Assembly: GCA_947167235.1 (NCBI GenBank)
Contig: CAMVHF010000008.1
Location: 1 to 36,415, forward strand
Reading direction: 5' to 3'
DNA: 36,415 nt
From: an uncultured Alphaproteobacteria bacterium
Lineage (GTDB): Bacteria > Pseudomonadota > Alphaproteobacteria > RF32 > CAG-239
In this document: in pieces, positions 9,479 to 15,929 of the stretch
Layout of the letters: the number at the start of each line of letters is the position of its first letter
Numbering within the stretch: position 1 is the stretch's first letter
Notes under the pieces: generated by a model
Told to the model about the DNA's origin: nothing
What the model saw: the letters and a program-made list of their open reading frames with translations, nothing else
The model's database searches: none
Translations under genes and position numbers: made by a program

Positions 9479-9507
9479 ATTGTATCAAATATGGTCCTAA
9501 ATGTCAA
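9479..9507 (-). promoter_or_regulatory. Near-consensus promoter of the 113-residue orphan gene
   Basis: On the minus strand TTGACA, 17 bases, then TACAAT. The -35 is a perfect match, the -10 five of six and the spacing ideal. It lies 56 bases before the start codon. Confidence 0.7.
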
Positions 9508-9522
9508 TATTTTAGTGTAATC

Positions 9523-9860
9523 GCACAGCGTACGAGGAAAGCTCGGATAATGCGTTTAATACGATAGTTCGTCCTTTTGCGCGGTGTACAGATTAATCCT
9601 CGTAAACTGCTTAGAATGCGTCTAATAGAAAAAGGTTTTTTCCCGCGGTGTACAAAACAGTAAAAAACAACAGGCACAGCGTACGAGGAAAGCTCGAATA
9701 ATGCGGTTAATACGCAGAAAGTCCTTTTGCGCGGTGTACAGATTAATCCTCGTAAACCGCTTAGAATGCGTCTAATAGAAAAAGGTTTTTTCCCGTGGTG
9801 TACAAAGCAGTACATAAGGGAAAAAACCTTTGATTAGTAGACCGTTATAAGCGGTTTATT
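9523..9860. repeat. Nested tandem repeat downstream of rpsA
   Basis: Two near-identical units of about 151 bases start at 9523 and 9674, each beginning GCACAGCGTACGAGGAAAGC. Each unit is two related half-units. All four halves carry an AATGCG-N-N-TAATA core and end in GCGGTGTACA or GTGGTGTACA, at 9581, 9645, 9731 and 9795. A fifth, inverted and diverged half-unit occupies about 9811-9858. ORF 9504-9815 runs through the repeat, but its frame shifts between copies because of a one-base indel, so it is not protein coding. The function is unknown. A REP-like palindromic element or a processed RNA at the rpsA 3' end are the leading ideas. Confidence 0.85.
9753..9858 (-). terminator. Large imperfect palindrome at the 3' end of rpsA
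   Basis: The last direct half-unit (9753-9802) and its inverted copy (9811-9858) are about 80% complementary over about 50 bases. The core is a perfect 14-base stem, AAAGGTTTTTTCCC with GGGAAAAAACCTTT. It begins five bases after the rpsA stop on the minus strand. It could stop transcription or protect the mRNA 3' end. There is only a short T run after it, so it is not a textbook terminator. Confidence 0.5.
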
Positions 9861-9862
9861 AA

Positions 9863-11545
9863 TTAGTTGGCTTTTTTCAAAGCTTCACCCAAAGCCTCTC
9901 CGAGAGAAGAACCAGAAGCGGTGTTGGAATATTCTTCCAAAACTTTCTTTTCTTCATCTAATTCAAGAGCTTTAATAGATAAACCGATTTTAACATTCTT
10001 TTTATCTACGGAAGTGATTTTAGCTTCAACAACATCACCTTCTTTGAAGTTTTCCGGATTTTGAGAAGCTTTATCTTTAGAAAGATCAGCTTTCTTGATA
10101 ACGGCGGTTAAACCTTCAACATCAACGGTAACACCTTTGTCGTCGGTAGATTTAACGATAGCTTTAACAACTTCGCCTTTTTTCAAGTTAGCCAAAGCTT
10201 GAGAAACATTGTCTTCGGACAATTGTTTGATGCCCAAGCTGATACGTTCTTTTTCAACATCAACATCGATGATTTTAGCTTCGATTTCTTGGCCTTTAGA
10301 ATAATCTTTAACAGCTTCTTCGCCGGATTTTTCCCAAGAAATATCAGACAAGTGAATCATACCGTCGATTTCATCTGTCAAACCGATAAACAAACCGAAT
10401 TCGGTAATGTTTTTAATTTTACCGGTAATAACGGATCCGACCGGATGTTCTTCGATGTAAGCGGCCCATGGGTTAGGCATACATTGCTTAATACCGAGGC
10501 TGATACGTCTCTTATCACCGTCTACTTCGAGAACGCGAACGGTAACTTCTTCAGAAGTAGAAACGATCTTACCCGGATGAACATTTTTACGAGTCCAGCT
10601 CATTTCGGAAACGTGTACCAAACCTTCGATACCGTCTTCCAATTCAACAAACGCACCGTAATCGGTAATGTTGGTAACTTTACCTTTGTAAACTTCACCG
10701 ACTTTATATTTATCGGCAACAGCTTGCCACGGATCGTTTTCAAGTTGTTTCATACCCAAGCTGATACGTTGTGTATCTTCATTAAAGCGAATGACTTGAA
10801 CTTTGATTGTTTGACCTACTGTCAAAACTTCGGCCGGATGGTTAATACGTTTCCAAGAAATATCGGTAACGTGTAACAAACCGTCAACACCACCCAAATC
10901 AACGAATGCGCCGTAATCTGTGATGTTTTTAACAACACCGTCCAGAATAGCACCTTCTTTAATGCCGTCGATTAATTCGGCACGAGCTTCGGCTCTGGTT
11001 TCTTCCAAAACGATACGGCGAGAAACAACGATGTTGCCTCTTACTTTATCCATTTTCAAAATTTGGAACGGTTGAGAAATACCCATCAACGGAGAAATAT
11101 CTCTGATCGGACGAATATCGATTTGAGACCCCGGTAAGAAAGCGATGGCACCGTTCAAATCAACGGTGAAGCCGCCCTTAACGCGACCGAAAATAACACC
11201 GTTAACACGTTCGCCGGCATTCATAGATTTCTCTAAGTCGGCCCAAACTTCTTCACGGCGGGCTTTTTCGCGAGACAATACGATATTACCGTCTTTGTCT
11301 TCATAGCGATCAACCAAAACTTCAACAACATCACCGACTTTCAATTCAGCATTGGTGCCGAATTCGCGAACCGGAATATTGCCTTCGGATTTCAAACCGA
11401 CATCAACGGTAACGAAATCCGGTGTAACTTTAACGATAGTACCTTTAACGACACTGCCGAGAATACCTTTATCACCGAATTGTTCATTTAACAAATCAGC
11501 AAAGTTTTCTGTCATTTCCGGCATTGTAAATTCTGTATTAGACAT
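9863..11545 (-). CDS. rpsA: 30S ribosomal protein S1
   Basis: S1 binds the mRNA leader and feeds it to the 30S subunit. The 560-residue protein has the six S1 (OB-fold) repeats expected in proteobacteria. The first two are the ribosome-binding repeats (GSVVKGTIVKVTPDFVTVDV and the GERVNGVIFGRVKGGFTVDL block). Four RNA-binding repeats follow, marked by NITDYGAFVDLGG, NITDYGAFVELEDG, NITEFGLFIGLTDE and a diverged last copy near 455-525. The C-terminus SSLGEALGEALKKAN is typical of alphaproteobacterial S1. cmk, often upstream, is absent. A promoter and a roughly 95-base leader precede it, and a repeat-derived palindrome follows the stop. Confidence 0.98.
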   Translation of the reverse strand: MSNTEFTMPEMTENFADLLNEQFGDKGILGSVVKGTIVKVTPDFVTVDVGLKSEGNIPVREFGTNAELKVGDVVEVLVDRYEDKDGNIVLSREKARREEVWADLEKSMNAGERVNGVIFGRVKGGFTVDLNGAIAFLPGSQIDIRPIRDISPLMGISQPFQILKMDKVRGNIVVSRRIVLEETRAEARAELIDGIKEGAILDGVVKNITDYGAFVDLGGVDGLLHVTDISWKRINHPAEVLTVGQTIKVQVIRFNEDTQRISLGMKQLENDPWQAVADKYKVGEVYKGKVTNITDYGAFVELEDGIEGLVHVSEMSWTRKNVHPGKIVSTSEEVTVRVLEVDGDKRRISLGIKQCMPNPWAAYIEEHPVGSVITGKIKNITEFGLFIGLTDEIDGMIHLSDISWEKSGEEAVKDYSKGQEIEAKIIDVDVEKERISLGIKQLSEDNVSQALANLKKGEVVKAIVKSTDDKGVTVDVEGLTAVIKKADLSKDKASQNPENFKEGDVVEAKITSVDKKNVKIGLSIKALELDEEKKVLEEYSNTASGSSLGEALGEALKKAN

Positions 11546-11979
11546 ATAAATTTAATTTTCAAAAAATGCCAACCCGATAGATTGGGCGGACTTGTGCGAG
11601 GTTACAAAAAACAGCTGCAAAAAGCGCACCCTTTAAGCAACTGCATTCGTTATAACCGAAAAATATTATTTTTCAAGCATTTTTTTGCATCAAGCCGCCT
11701 ATTTTTGATAAAAAGACTGTATTGAATAATTTTTTTGAAAATCTTTCGCAATTATCATCCTAAACGAATGTGAAATATCCAGCAATACCAAATTTGCTTA
11801 TTTTTAACTTCTTGGTATCAAGAACCAGAGGTTGATATATATGCAAACAAATACTTACATTTAATAAATAATATCATATATTTATTTTAACTGGATACAT
11901 TGACAGTATCTATAATGAATTTCTTCATTGTTGCTTTAACTTCGGCATTAAATATAAATTATGAAATAATAATTTATTT
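11546..11979. other. Intergenic region between rpsA and a lipoprotein gene
   Basis: About 430 bases without a credible gene. The left end holds the rpsA leader and promoter. The centre carries an ATACCAA (11785-11791) and TTGGTAT (11812-11818) inverted repeat. The rest is very AT-rich, with only tiny ORFs such as MQTNTYI after an AGAGG motif. ORF 11900-12133 enters the lipoprotein gene antisense and lacks support. Confidence 0.6.
11649..11676 (-). promoter_or_regulatory. Candidate rpsA promoter
   Basis: On the minus strand TTGAAA, 16 bases, TATAAC. It would start a leader of about 95 bases that contains GTGCG with CGCAC and CCCAAT with ATCGGG pairings, so the leader may be structured. Autoregulation by S1 is known in other bacteria; here it is only a possibility. 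Confidence 0.55.
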
Positions 11980-12477
11980 CTATTTTGCCAACCAAAAATC
12001 TGCAATCATTTCAGCAGTACGGTTGTATATATCTCCCGGACAATATGCACACGGCTTTGTTCCTCCTCTAGATACGCCACTGAAAACGACTTCCTTAGTG
12101 TTTAAATCTGTTATTTCCACAAACACTTCATAATATTTAGTACCTATATTTGTCGGACATGAATAATCCCTCTGATATTCATAATTGGTACTAAGATAAT
12201 AACGTCCATCAACCTCGTTATAAAATTGTTTTTTAGAATGTATAGTATTTTTATCTATTGTCTCTTTTTTTTCTATGGTTTCTGTTTCTGCATATTTAAG
12301 AACTTTAATGCCGTGTTTATGTAATGCAGCACGCAACTTACTATTATTTAGCGAATTATCTTCAAAAATCAAAATTTTATTTTCAGGCTTAAAATCAGGT
12401 TCGGCAAGTAGTATTTCCGTTCCATTATAACAGCATCCACTAAGTAAACAAGTAAAAGCAAATATTATTTTTTTCAT
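11980..12477 (-). CDS. Predicted lipoprotein of unknown function
   Basis: The product has 165 residues. MKKIIFAFTCLLSGCCYNG is a lipoprotein signal with lipobox LSGC, so the mature protein would start at C15. The ATG at 12477 has TGGAG seven bases upstream; the 28 extra codons in the track are rejected. The mature part is hydrophilic, with a KILIFEDNSLNNSKLRAALHKHG segment near 35-60 and a C-terminal ITDLNTKEVVFSGVSRGG block. CAYCPGD near the end adds two cysteines. I do not recognise the family. The gene is richer in A/T than its conserved neighbours and lies at the left edge of an AT-rich patch, which fits acquired or fast-evolving DNA. Confidence 0.75.
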   Translation of the reverse strand: MKKIIFAFTCLLSGCCYNGTEILLAEPDFKPENKILIFEDNSLNNSKLRAALHKHGIKVLKYAETETIEKKETIDKNTIHSKKQFYNEVDGRYYLSTNYEYQRDYSCPTNIGTKYYEVFVEITDLNTKEVVFSGVSRGGTKPCAYCPGDIYNRTAEMIADFWLAK

Positions 12478-12645
12478 TTGGCATCTCCAATGTCTGAACA
12501 AAAACAGCATGTTCGCAATTTTAATAGAGTATAATATTTTTACCTTTTTATTGCAATACAAATTTATTTTAACAAAAGTAACAAAGAAAACTGGATGCTA
12601 TTCGAACTTAACTTGTTGATTGTGTTAGCTTCTTGATAAAATTAG

Positions 12646-12690
12646 TTCGAAGATTATCCGGTGTAAGGTATTATGCGCCTAATCTTCGAA
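12646..12690. repeat. Eleven-base exact inverted repeat
   Basis: TTCGAAGATTA at 12646-12656 and TAATCTTCGAA at 12680-12690 with a 23-base spacer. The right arm lies inside the first codons of the micro-ORF, so the hairpin could hide its start codon, or the repeat could be an operator. Confidence 0.65.
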
Positions 12691-12753
12691 TATGATTGGC
12701 AAAATTACAATGGAGATTTGTCATTAGAAGTTAAATATCCAAAAGACTGGTAA
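12673..12753 (+). CDS. Possible micro-ORF of 26 codons, or the 3' remnant of a lost gene
   Basis: ATG CGC CTA reads a 26-residue peptide, MRLIFEYDWQNYNGD then LSLEVKYPKDW, ending in TAA. It has an AAGGT motif five bases before the ATG and a strong terminator seven bases after the stop. The amino-acid pattern looks protein-like (alternating aromatic and charged residues). It could be a true small protein or the C-terminal scrap of a decayed gene; the in-frame TAA upstream closes the frame. Confidence is low because of length. Confidence 0.3.
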   Translation: MRLIFEYDWQNYNGDLSLEVKYPKDW

Positions 12754-12759
12754 TCAGAT

Positions 12760-12799
12760 AAAAAGAGCAAGGGAATGTAAAAAAACTCTTGCTCTTTTT
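12760..12799 (+). terminator. Intrinsic terminator with a 12-bp stem
   Basis: AAAAAGAGCAAG pairs with CTTGCTCTTTTT across a 16-base loop; the stem itself supplies the T run. It implies a plus-strand transcript that ends here, which no gene larger than the 26-codon ORF explains. Confidence 0.7.
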
Positions 12800-12849
12800 A
12801 AAACCTTAATGTATTATTAATTAAATACAACCTGTAATTAGTTAATACT

Positions 12850-13206
12850 ATGATGCAAAATATTTTAGAATTGATAAGAAAAAACAAAAAACATGTATTC
12901 ACACAGACTGTTTCTTTGTATATTTATGTATTGTATATACGCATTATTTATTTATCTTGCAAAGATATCAATACACAAATTAACAACGATTATTACAGCT
13001 ATTTACTTAATAAAAAGCAATGGCTGTTTGATAACTCTTTCATCCTTATAGATATATTTACCATACCACTTTTTTCCATCATTATCCTAACATCGTTATA
13101 TGCGTTATACAGAAAGAGCCGTTATTTTTATGTGATTCTATTGGCTCCTATATTTTTAGGGTTAGGCGTAATGGTCTTGACACCACTGTATGTATTATCA
13201 AATTAA
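12850..13206 (+). CDS. Small membrane protein of unknown function (first of a pair)
   Basis: 118 residues with three likely membrane segments: about 20-37 (VSLYIYVLYIRIIYLSC), 63-83 (FILIDIFTIPLFSIIILTSL) and 92-113 (YFYVILLAPIFLGLGVMVL). A hydrophilic loop between the first two contains NNDYYSYLLNKKQWLFDNS. I do not recognise the family. The start is uncertain: two ATGs in tandem and no clear ribosome-binding site. It ends just before the next small membrane protein, so the two probably form a unit. Base composition is very A/T-rich compared with housekeeping genes here. Confidence 0.6.
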   Translation: MMQNILELIRKNKKHVFTQTVSLYIYVLYIRIIYLSCKDINTQINNDYYSYLLNKKQWLFDNSFILIDIFTIPLFSIIILTSLYALYRKSRYFYVILLAPIFLGLGVMVLTPLYVLSN

Positions 13207-13216
13207 AGAGGAACTG

Positions 13217-13573
13217 ATGTTTATAAAAAATTTACCTGTTAAAATTTGGATGAAGCGTGAAAAGATTATTATCTTATGTTGTTTTTGGAGTGTGCTTTGT
13301 TTTAACATTTTGAATGTGCTTGCGGCCATATATTCTTTATTTACCTATGATGGAGGAACTAATGATCCTAAAACATATTATGAAATAAAAACGATTATAG
13401 TTGCTCAAAAAACATTTCAGAAAAATATATTTGAGCATTTGTGTTATGGCTTGTTTTTCTGTTTTCCGCTTATATGGAGTTATTTTTTTACCAAACACAT
13501 TAATATTAATGCTATACTAATACAGTTATTGCCGTTTTTAATTGTGCTGGGAATTGCGCTATTCGGTATATAA
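13217..13573 (+). CDS. Small membrane protein of unknown function (second of a pair)
   Basis: 118 residues from the ATG at 13217, which has AGAGGA five bases upstream and follows the previous stop by 10 bases. The track start (13190) would overlap the previous gene and has no such site. Likely membrane segments are about 18-43 (IIILCCFWSVLCFNILNVL), 78-92 (YGLFFCFPLIWSYFF) and 99-117 (AILIQLLPFLIVLGIALFG), with a polar loop between the first two. The family is unknown. Pairing with the preceding small membrane protein suggests a two-part membrane complex, but nothing visible says what it does. Confidence 0.65.
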   Translation: MFIKNLPVKIWMKREKIIILCCFWSVLCFNILNVLAAIYSLFTYDGGTNDPKTYYEIKTIIVAQKTFQKNIFEHLCYGLFFCFPLIWSYFFTKHININAILIQLLPFLIVLGIALFGI

Positions 13574-13580
13574 AAGCAGT

Positions 13581-13618
13581 TCGGTCAAAAATGATTTCAT
13601 TTCATCATTTTTGACCGA
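13581..13618. terminator. Perfect 15-bp inverted repeat between convergent genes
   Basis: TCGGTCAAAAATGAT pairs exactly with ATCATTTTTGACCGA around TTCATTTC. It sits between the stops of the plus-strand membrane gene and the minus-strand Dps-like gene, so it is probably a bidirectional terminator, although no long T run follows the stem on either strand. Confidence 0.6.
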
Positions 13619-13643
13619 CAAAAACGTCTGTAATTTTTCTTAC

Positions 13644-14147
13644 TTATTCTTTTATAAATCTTTTTGCCATTTCCAAATCGGCGACAAAATCTTCCAGTTC
13701 CTGTTCGTGCTCGAGTTCTTCTTTTAAGATTTTTTCGGCAATACGGAAAGTTTCATAATCGTGTCCGTCGGTTTCGATGCACAATCCTTCATAACGACCG
13801 ATGGCACATCGCTCGGAATCTAAATTATCATGCAACAAAGACGCCACGTCAAAATTATCCGGCGCCAGATACTTGCAGTGTGCCTTAGCCTCCCATTCCG
13901 ACGGTCGAATGAGCGGTGTACCGCCGAGCTGAATAATACGATCTGCCAACCAACCGGCATGTTTTAATTCTTCATTGGCATGCTCAATAAATTCGCCAAC
14001 CAAATCCGAACGCTGCAACCCGATGGCAACTTTTGAACCGAGCCAATATTGATAAAAAGCCAACCATTCCTCAGCATACGCTTCATTTAAGGTATTGATT
14101 AAACTTTCCAAATCGATTTTCACAATTTTTTTTGCCATTTCGCCCAT
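13644..14147 (-). CDS. Dps-like / bacterioferritin-like diiron protein
   Basis: Ferritin-superfamily four-helix protein, 167 residues, expected to oxidise and store iron using oxygen or peroxide and so protect DNA. The metal-site pattern is visible: Glu in AYAEEWLAFYQYW (about 26-27), ExxH in EELKHA (E60, H63), Glu in LDSERCAIGRYE (E112 or E120) and ExxH in LKEELEHEQE (E144, H147). C91, C114 and C123 are spread around the third helix, which recalls the Dps-like (DPSL, thioferritin) branch more than classical Dps. The start at 14147 has AAGGAG eight bases upstream. It follows the 11-mer-repeat gene by 22 bases and is probably co-transcribed with it. Confidence 0.85.
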   Translation of the reverse strand: MGEMAKKIVKIDLESLINTLNEAYAEEWLAFYQYWLGSKVAIGLQRSDLVGEFIEHANEELKHAGWLADRIIQLGGTPLIRPSEWEAKAHCKYLAPDNFDVASLLHDNLDSERCAIGRYEGLCIETDGHDYETFRIAEKILKEELEHEQELEDFVADLEMAKRFIKE

Positions 14148-14169
14148 ATTTTTTCTCCTTATATATCAA

Positions 14170-14691
14170 TTAATGAACTGTTGTCGAATGTGAATGACCG
14201 TCTTTTTCGGTATGATGCTTGCGGCACCCGTTACAGCAGCAATCATCGCTTTCAAACAATGCATCGTGCACATCCTCGGCCGCTTCTTTAGTGATTGTCC
14301 AAGCATCGGCGCCCATTTCTTTGGTGGTATGCCATACTTTGGCCGAACCCTCTTTTGTTACCGTCCATGCCTCACTGCCGAATTCTTTGGTTTTATCCCA
14401 AGCCTTAGCCGTTCCGTCTTTGGTCGCCGTCCACACATCTTCACTCATATTTTTAGTCTTATTCCATATATGAGCGGATGTCTCTTTACCGGATTTCACG
14501 GATGAAACGGGAACTTCTTGTACATCATCCGTATTTTGCATATTTTCGTCAGACATATTTTCCTCTCCCTCTGTTAATTGATTACTTTGCAAAGCCTCGG
14601 CATTGGAAGCATCGGCAACCGCAACCTGATAAATGCAAAAACAAATCATTGCCGTAAAAGCCGTTACCGATACAAAAGCCGATTGTTGCAT
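14170..14691 (-). CDS. Membrane-anchored 11-mer-repeat (LEA-like) protein with a Cys/His-rich tail
   Basis: 173 residues from the ATG at 14691, which has GTGAGG upstream; the track start is a GTG nine codons earlier. Residues 4-26 are a signal peptide or membrane anchor, followed by an acidic linker. Residues 74-150 are seven tandem 11-residue repeats, for example DVWTATKDGTA, KAWDKTKEFGS, EAWTVTKEGSA and DAWTITKEAAE; the first six have W at position 3 and TK at 6-7. This period and T/K/E/A composition resemble LEA-group-3-type amphipathic helices. The tail holds CCCNGC and five histidines, a likely metal-binding site. It precedes the Dps-like ferritin gene, so a role in metal handling or stress is plausible. 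No known family is claimed. Confidence 0.8.
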   Translation of the reverse strand: MQQSAFVSVTAFTAMICFCIYQVAVADASNAEALQSNQLTEGEENMSDENMQNTDDVQEVPVSSVKSGKETSAHIWNKTKNMSEDVWTATKDGTAKAWDKTKEFGSEAWTVTKEGSAKVWHTTKEMGADAWTITKEAAEDVHDALFESDDCCCNGCRKHHTEKDGHSHSTTVH

Positions 14692-14780
14692 TTTTTCCTC
14701 ACTGTTATTGGTTATCACCGATTGACATAATCAATCGAAACATGATTAACAATACAACTTTGGAATAATAAGCGCATAAA

Positions 14781-14813
14781 AGCAAAGACCGCCCTTTTAT
14801 AAGGGCGGTCTTT
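14781..14813 (-). terminator. Intrinsic terminator of the 309-residue orphan gene
   Basis: AAAGACCGCCCTT and AAGGGCGGTCTTT form a perfect 13-bp stem around TTAT, 21 bases past the stop of the minus-strand gene at 14834. The T run is short (TTTGCTTTT on the minus strand). Confidence 0.75.
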
Positions 14814-14833
14814 ACAGACAATAGTCTTTCGGA

Positions 14834-15763
14834 TTATTGAACACATTTCGGATTGGACAACAACCAGAAACGCACTAACCAATTAGAATGGTTCCACAAA
14901 AATTCGGAACACTCACGAACCTCAAGATGAGCATAAGCTTTTTCTTTGAGATACTTCTTGGTCGACTTGCTTCTGCTTTGCTTCCACAAATCTTCCCAGT
15001 TGACTTCCTGCGGATAATTTTCCAAAAATGCCGGATAAAAACTGTGATGTTCCTTGAACACGTCAAAAGCTCCAAGTTTCAGCAGCTCATCTTTGTATCC
15101 GCTTTTGAATACTTCTTCGATGAAGCCCTTATCCACGCAATACTTGATTATATCCGTAACAGGTTCCAAGCCGCCGAGTGTCAGAAATTTCATCAACCAA
15201 TTCACGGCACCATGATCAACCAGATATTTCCATCCTTTTTCCGACAGCAGAAAAGCGCCGTAATAGCCTTTACCGAACACAAGAGGTGCATACTTATCAA
15301 AATTAAGCTCCAATAAAGCTTGATAAGCCGCAACGTTATCTTGAGCGGATAAAATACCATACGGATCGGAAGCATTCTGAGCCACAAGCGTAAACTCTTT
15401 TCGTTCACACAGAGTATTCCACAACCCAAGCTTAACGCAAACATCATTTTCGGGATAATCCTTTGGCAGATTTCCTTCAAACTCCGGCAGAACATCCGTC
15501 AGCTCATCAACAGCAAAGAAGCTTTGCATCCATTTGACAACGCCATCACTTTCGATATTTGTCGCTTCAATCAGAACACGTTTAATATCCTTCTTGTCAT
15601 ACTTCAACACAACCATGCTCGTCAGCATGAAAGCCGTCAGAGGCATACCGCTTTTGAGCAATTCCAGAAACGTCTGTAAATCGTTCCTTTCCAGACAGTT
15701 CAAGGCCAGCAGCTCATTTTGTTGCGTTGAATTCAATTCCAGAATTTTTTTGTAGTTCTCCAT
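14834..15763 (-). CDS. Orphan hypothetical helical-repeat-like protein, 309 residues
   Basis: I do not recognise this protein. It has no signal peptide or membrane helix. The sequence is leucine-rich and mostly helical, with recurring short segments that resemble degenerate ankyrin-like helical pairs (FLELLKSGMPLTAFML, YLVDHGAVNWLMKFLT, YCVDKGFIEEVFKSG). The start is set at the ATG at 15763; the two codons before it in the track begin with TTG. No ribosome-binding site is visible, but a TTGACA promoter and a strong terminator frame it. The N-terminal third weakly resembles the middle of the orphan protein at 20585 (PLTAFMLTSMVVL against PLQMSALMAMVAYL), so the two may share a fold. Confidence 0.75.
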   Translation of the reverse strand: MENYKKILELNSTQQNELLALNCLERNDLQTFLELLKSGMPLTAFMLTSMVVLKYDKKDIKRVLIEATNIESDGVVKWMQSFFAVDELTDVLPEFEGNLPKDYPENDVCVKLGLWNTLCERKEFTLVAQNASDPYGILSAQDNVAAYQALLELNFDKYAPLVFGKGYYGAFLLSEKGWKYLVDHGAVNWLMKFLTLGGLEPVTDIIKYCVDKGFIEEVFKSGYKDELLKLGAFDVFKEHHSFYPAFLENYPQEVNWEDLWKQSRSKSTKKYLKEKAYAHLEVRECSEFLWNHSNWLVRFWLLSNPKCVQ

Positions 15764-15816
15764 ACGCAATAATTATTTAATGTTAATAATAGTCTTAATA
15801 GCAATCAGTAAGAAAT

Positions 15817-15845
15817 AAGATACTTTTTTTAACTTTTTTTGTCAA
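15817..15845 (-). promoter_or_regulatory. Candidate promoter of the 309-residue orphan gene
   Basis: On the minus strand TTGACA (perfect), 17 bases, TATCTT, 54 bases before the start codon. The spacer is almost all A/T. Confidence 0.55.
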
Positions 15846-15929
15846 TAATTTTTTGTTTTTTAATATTAACCGTATCTTCAATATTTATTGCTAAATATTA
15901 TGTATTAATCATCAACAACGGAGACTGAA

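Larger units (their letters stand above)
12478..12849. other. AT-rich intergenic region with inverted repeat, micro-ORF and terminator
   Basis: 372 bases between two accessory genes. It holds an exact 11-base inverted repeat (12646-12690), a possible 26-codon ORF (12673-12753) and a strong hairpin terminator (12760-12799), each listed separately. I see no other coding signal. Confidence 0.6.

Noticed and set aside
9504-9815. ORF of 103 codons with an internal 50-residue repeat (VHHGKKPFSIRRI and VHRGKKPFSIRRI)
   Set aside because: It is the translation of a DNA repeat. The frame shifts between the two units because of a one-base indel, and the ORF overlaps the rpsA 3' palindrome.
10199-10876. 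225-codon plus-strand ORF
   Set aside because: Antisense shadow of the S1 repeats of rpsA; composition is the reverse complement of RNA-binding repeats.
13542-13727. 61-codon plus-strand ORF
   Set aside because: It overlaps the end of a membrane gene, a 15-bp inverted repeat and the antisense of the Dps-like gene.
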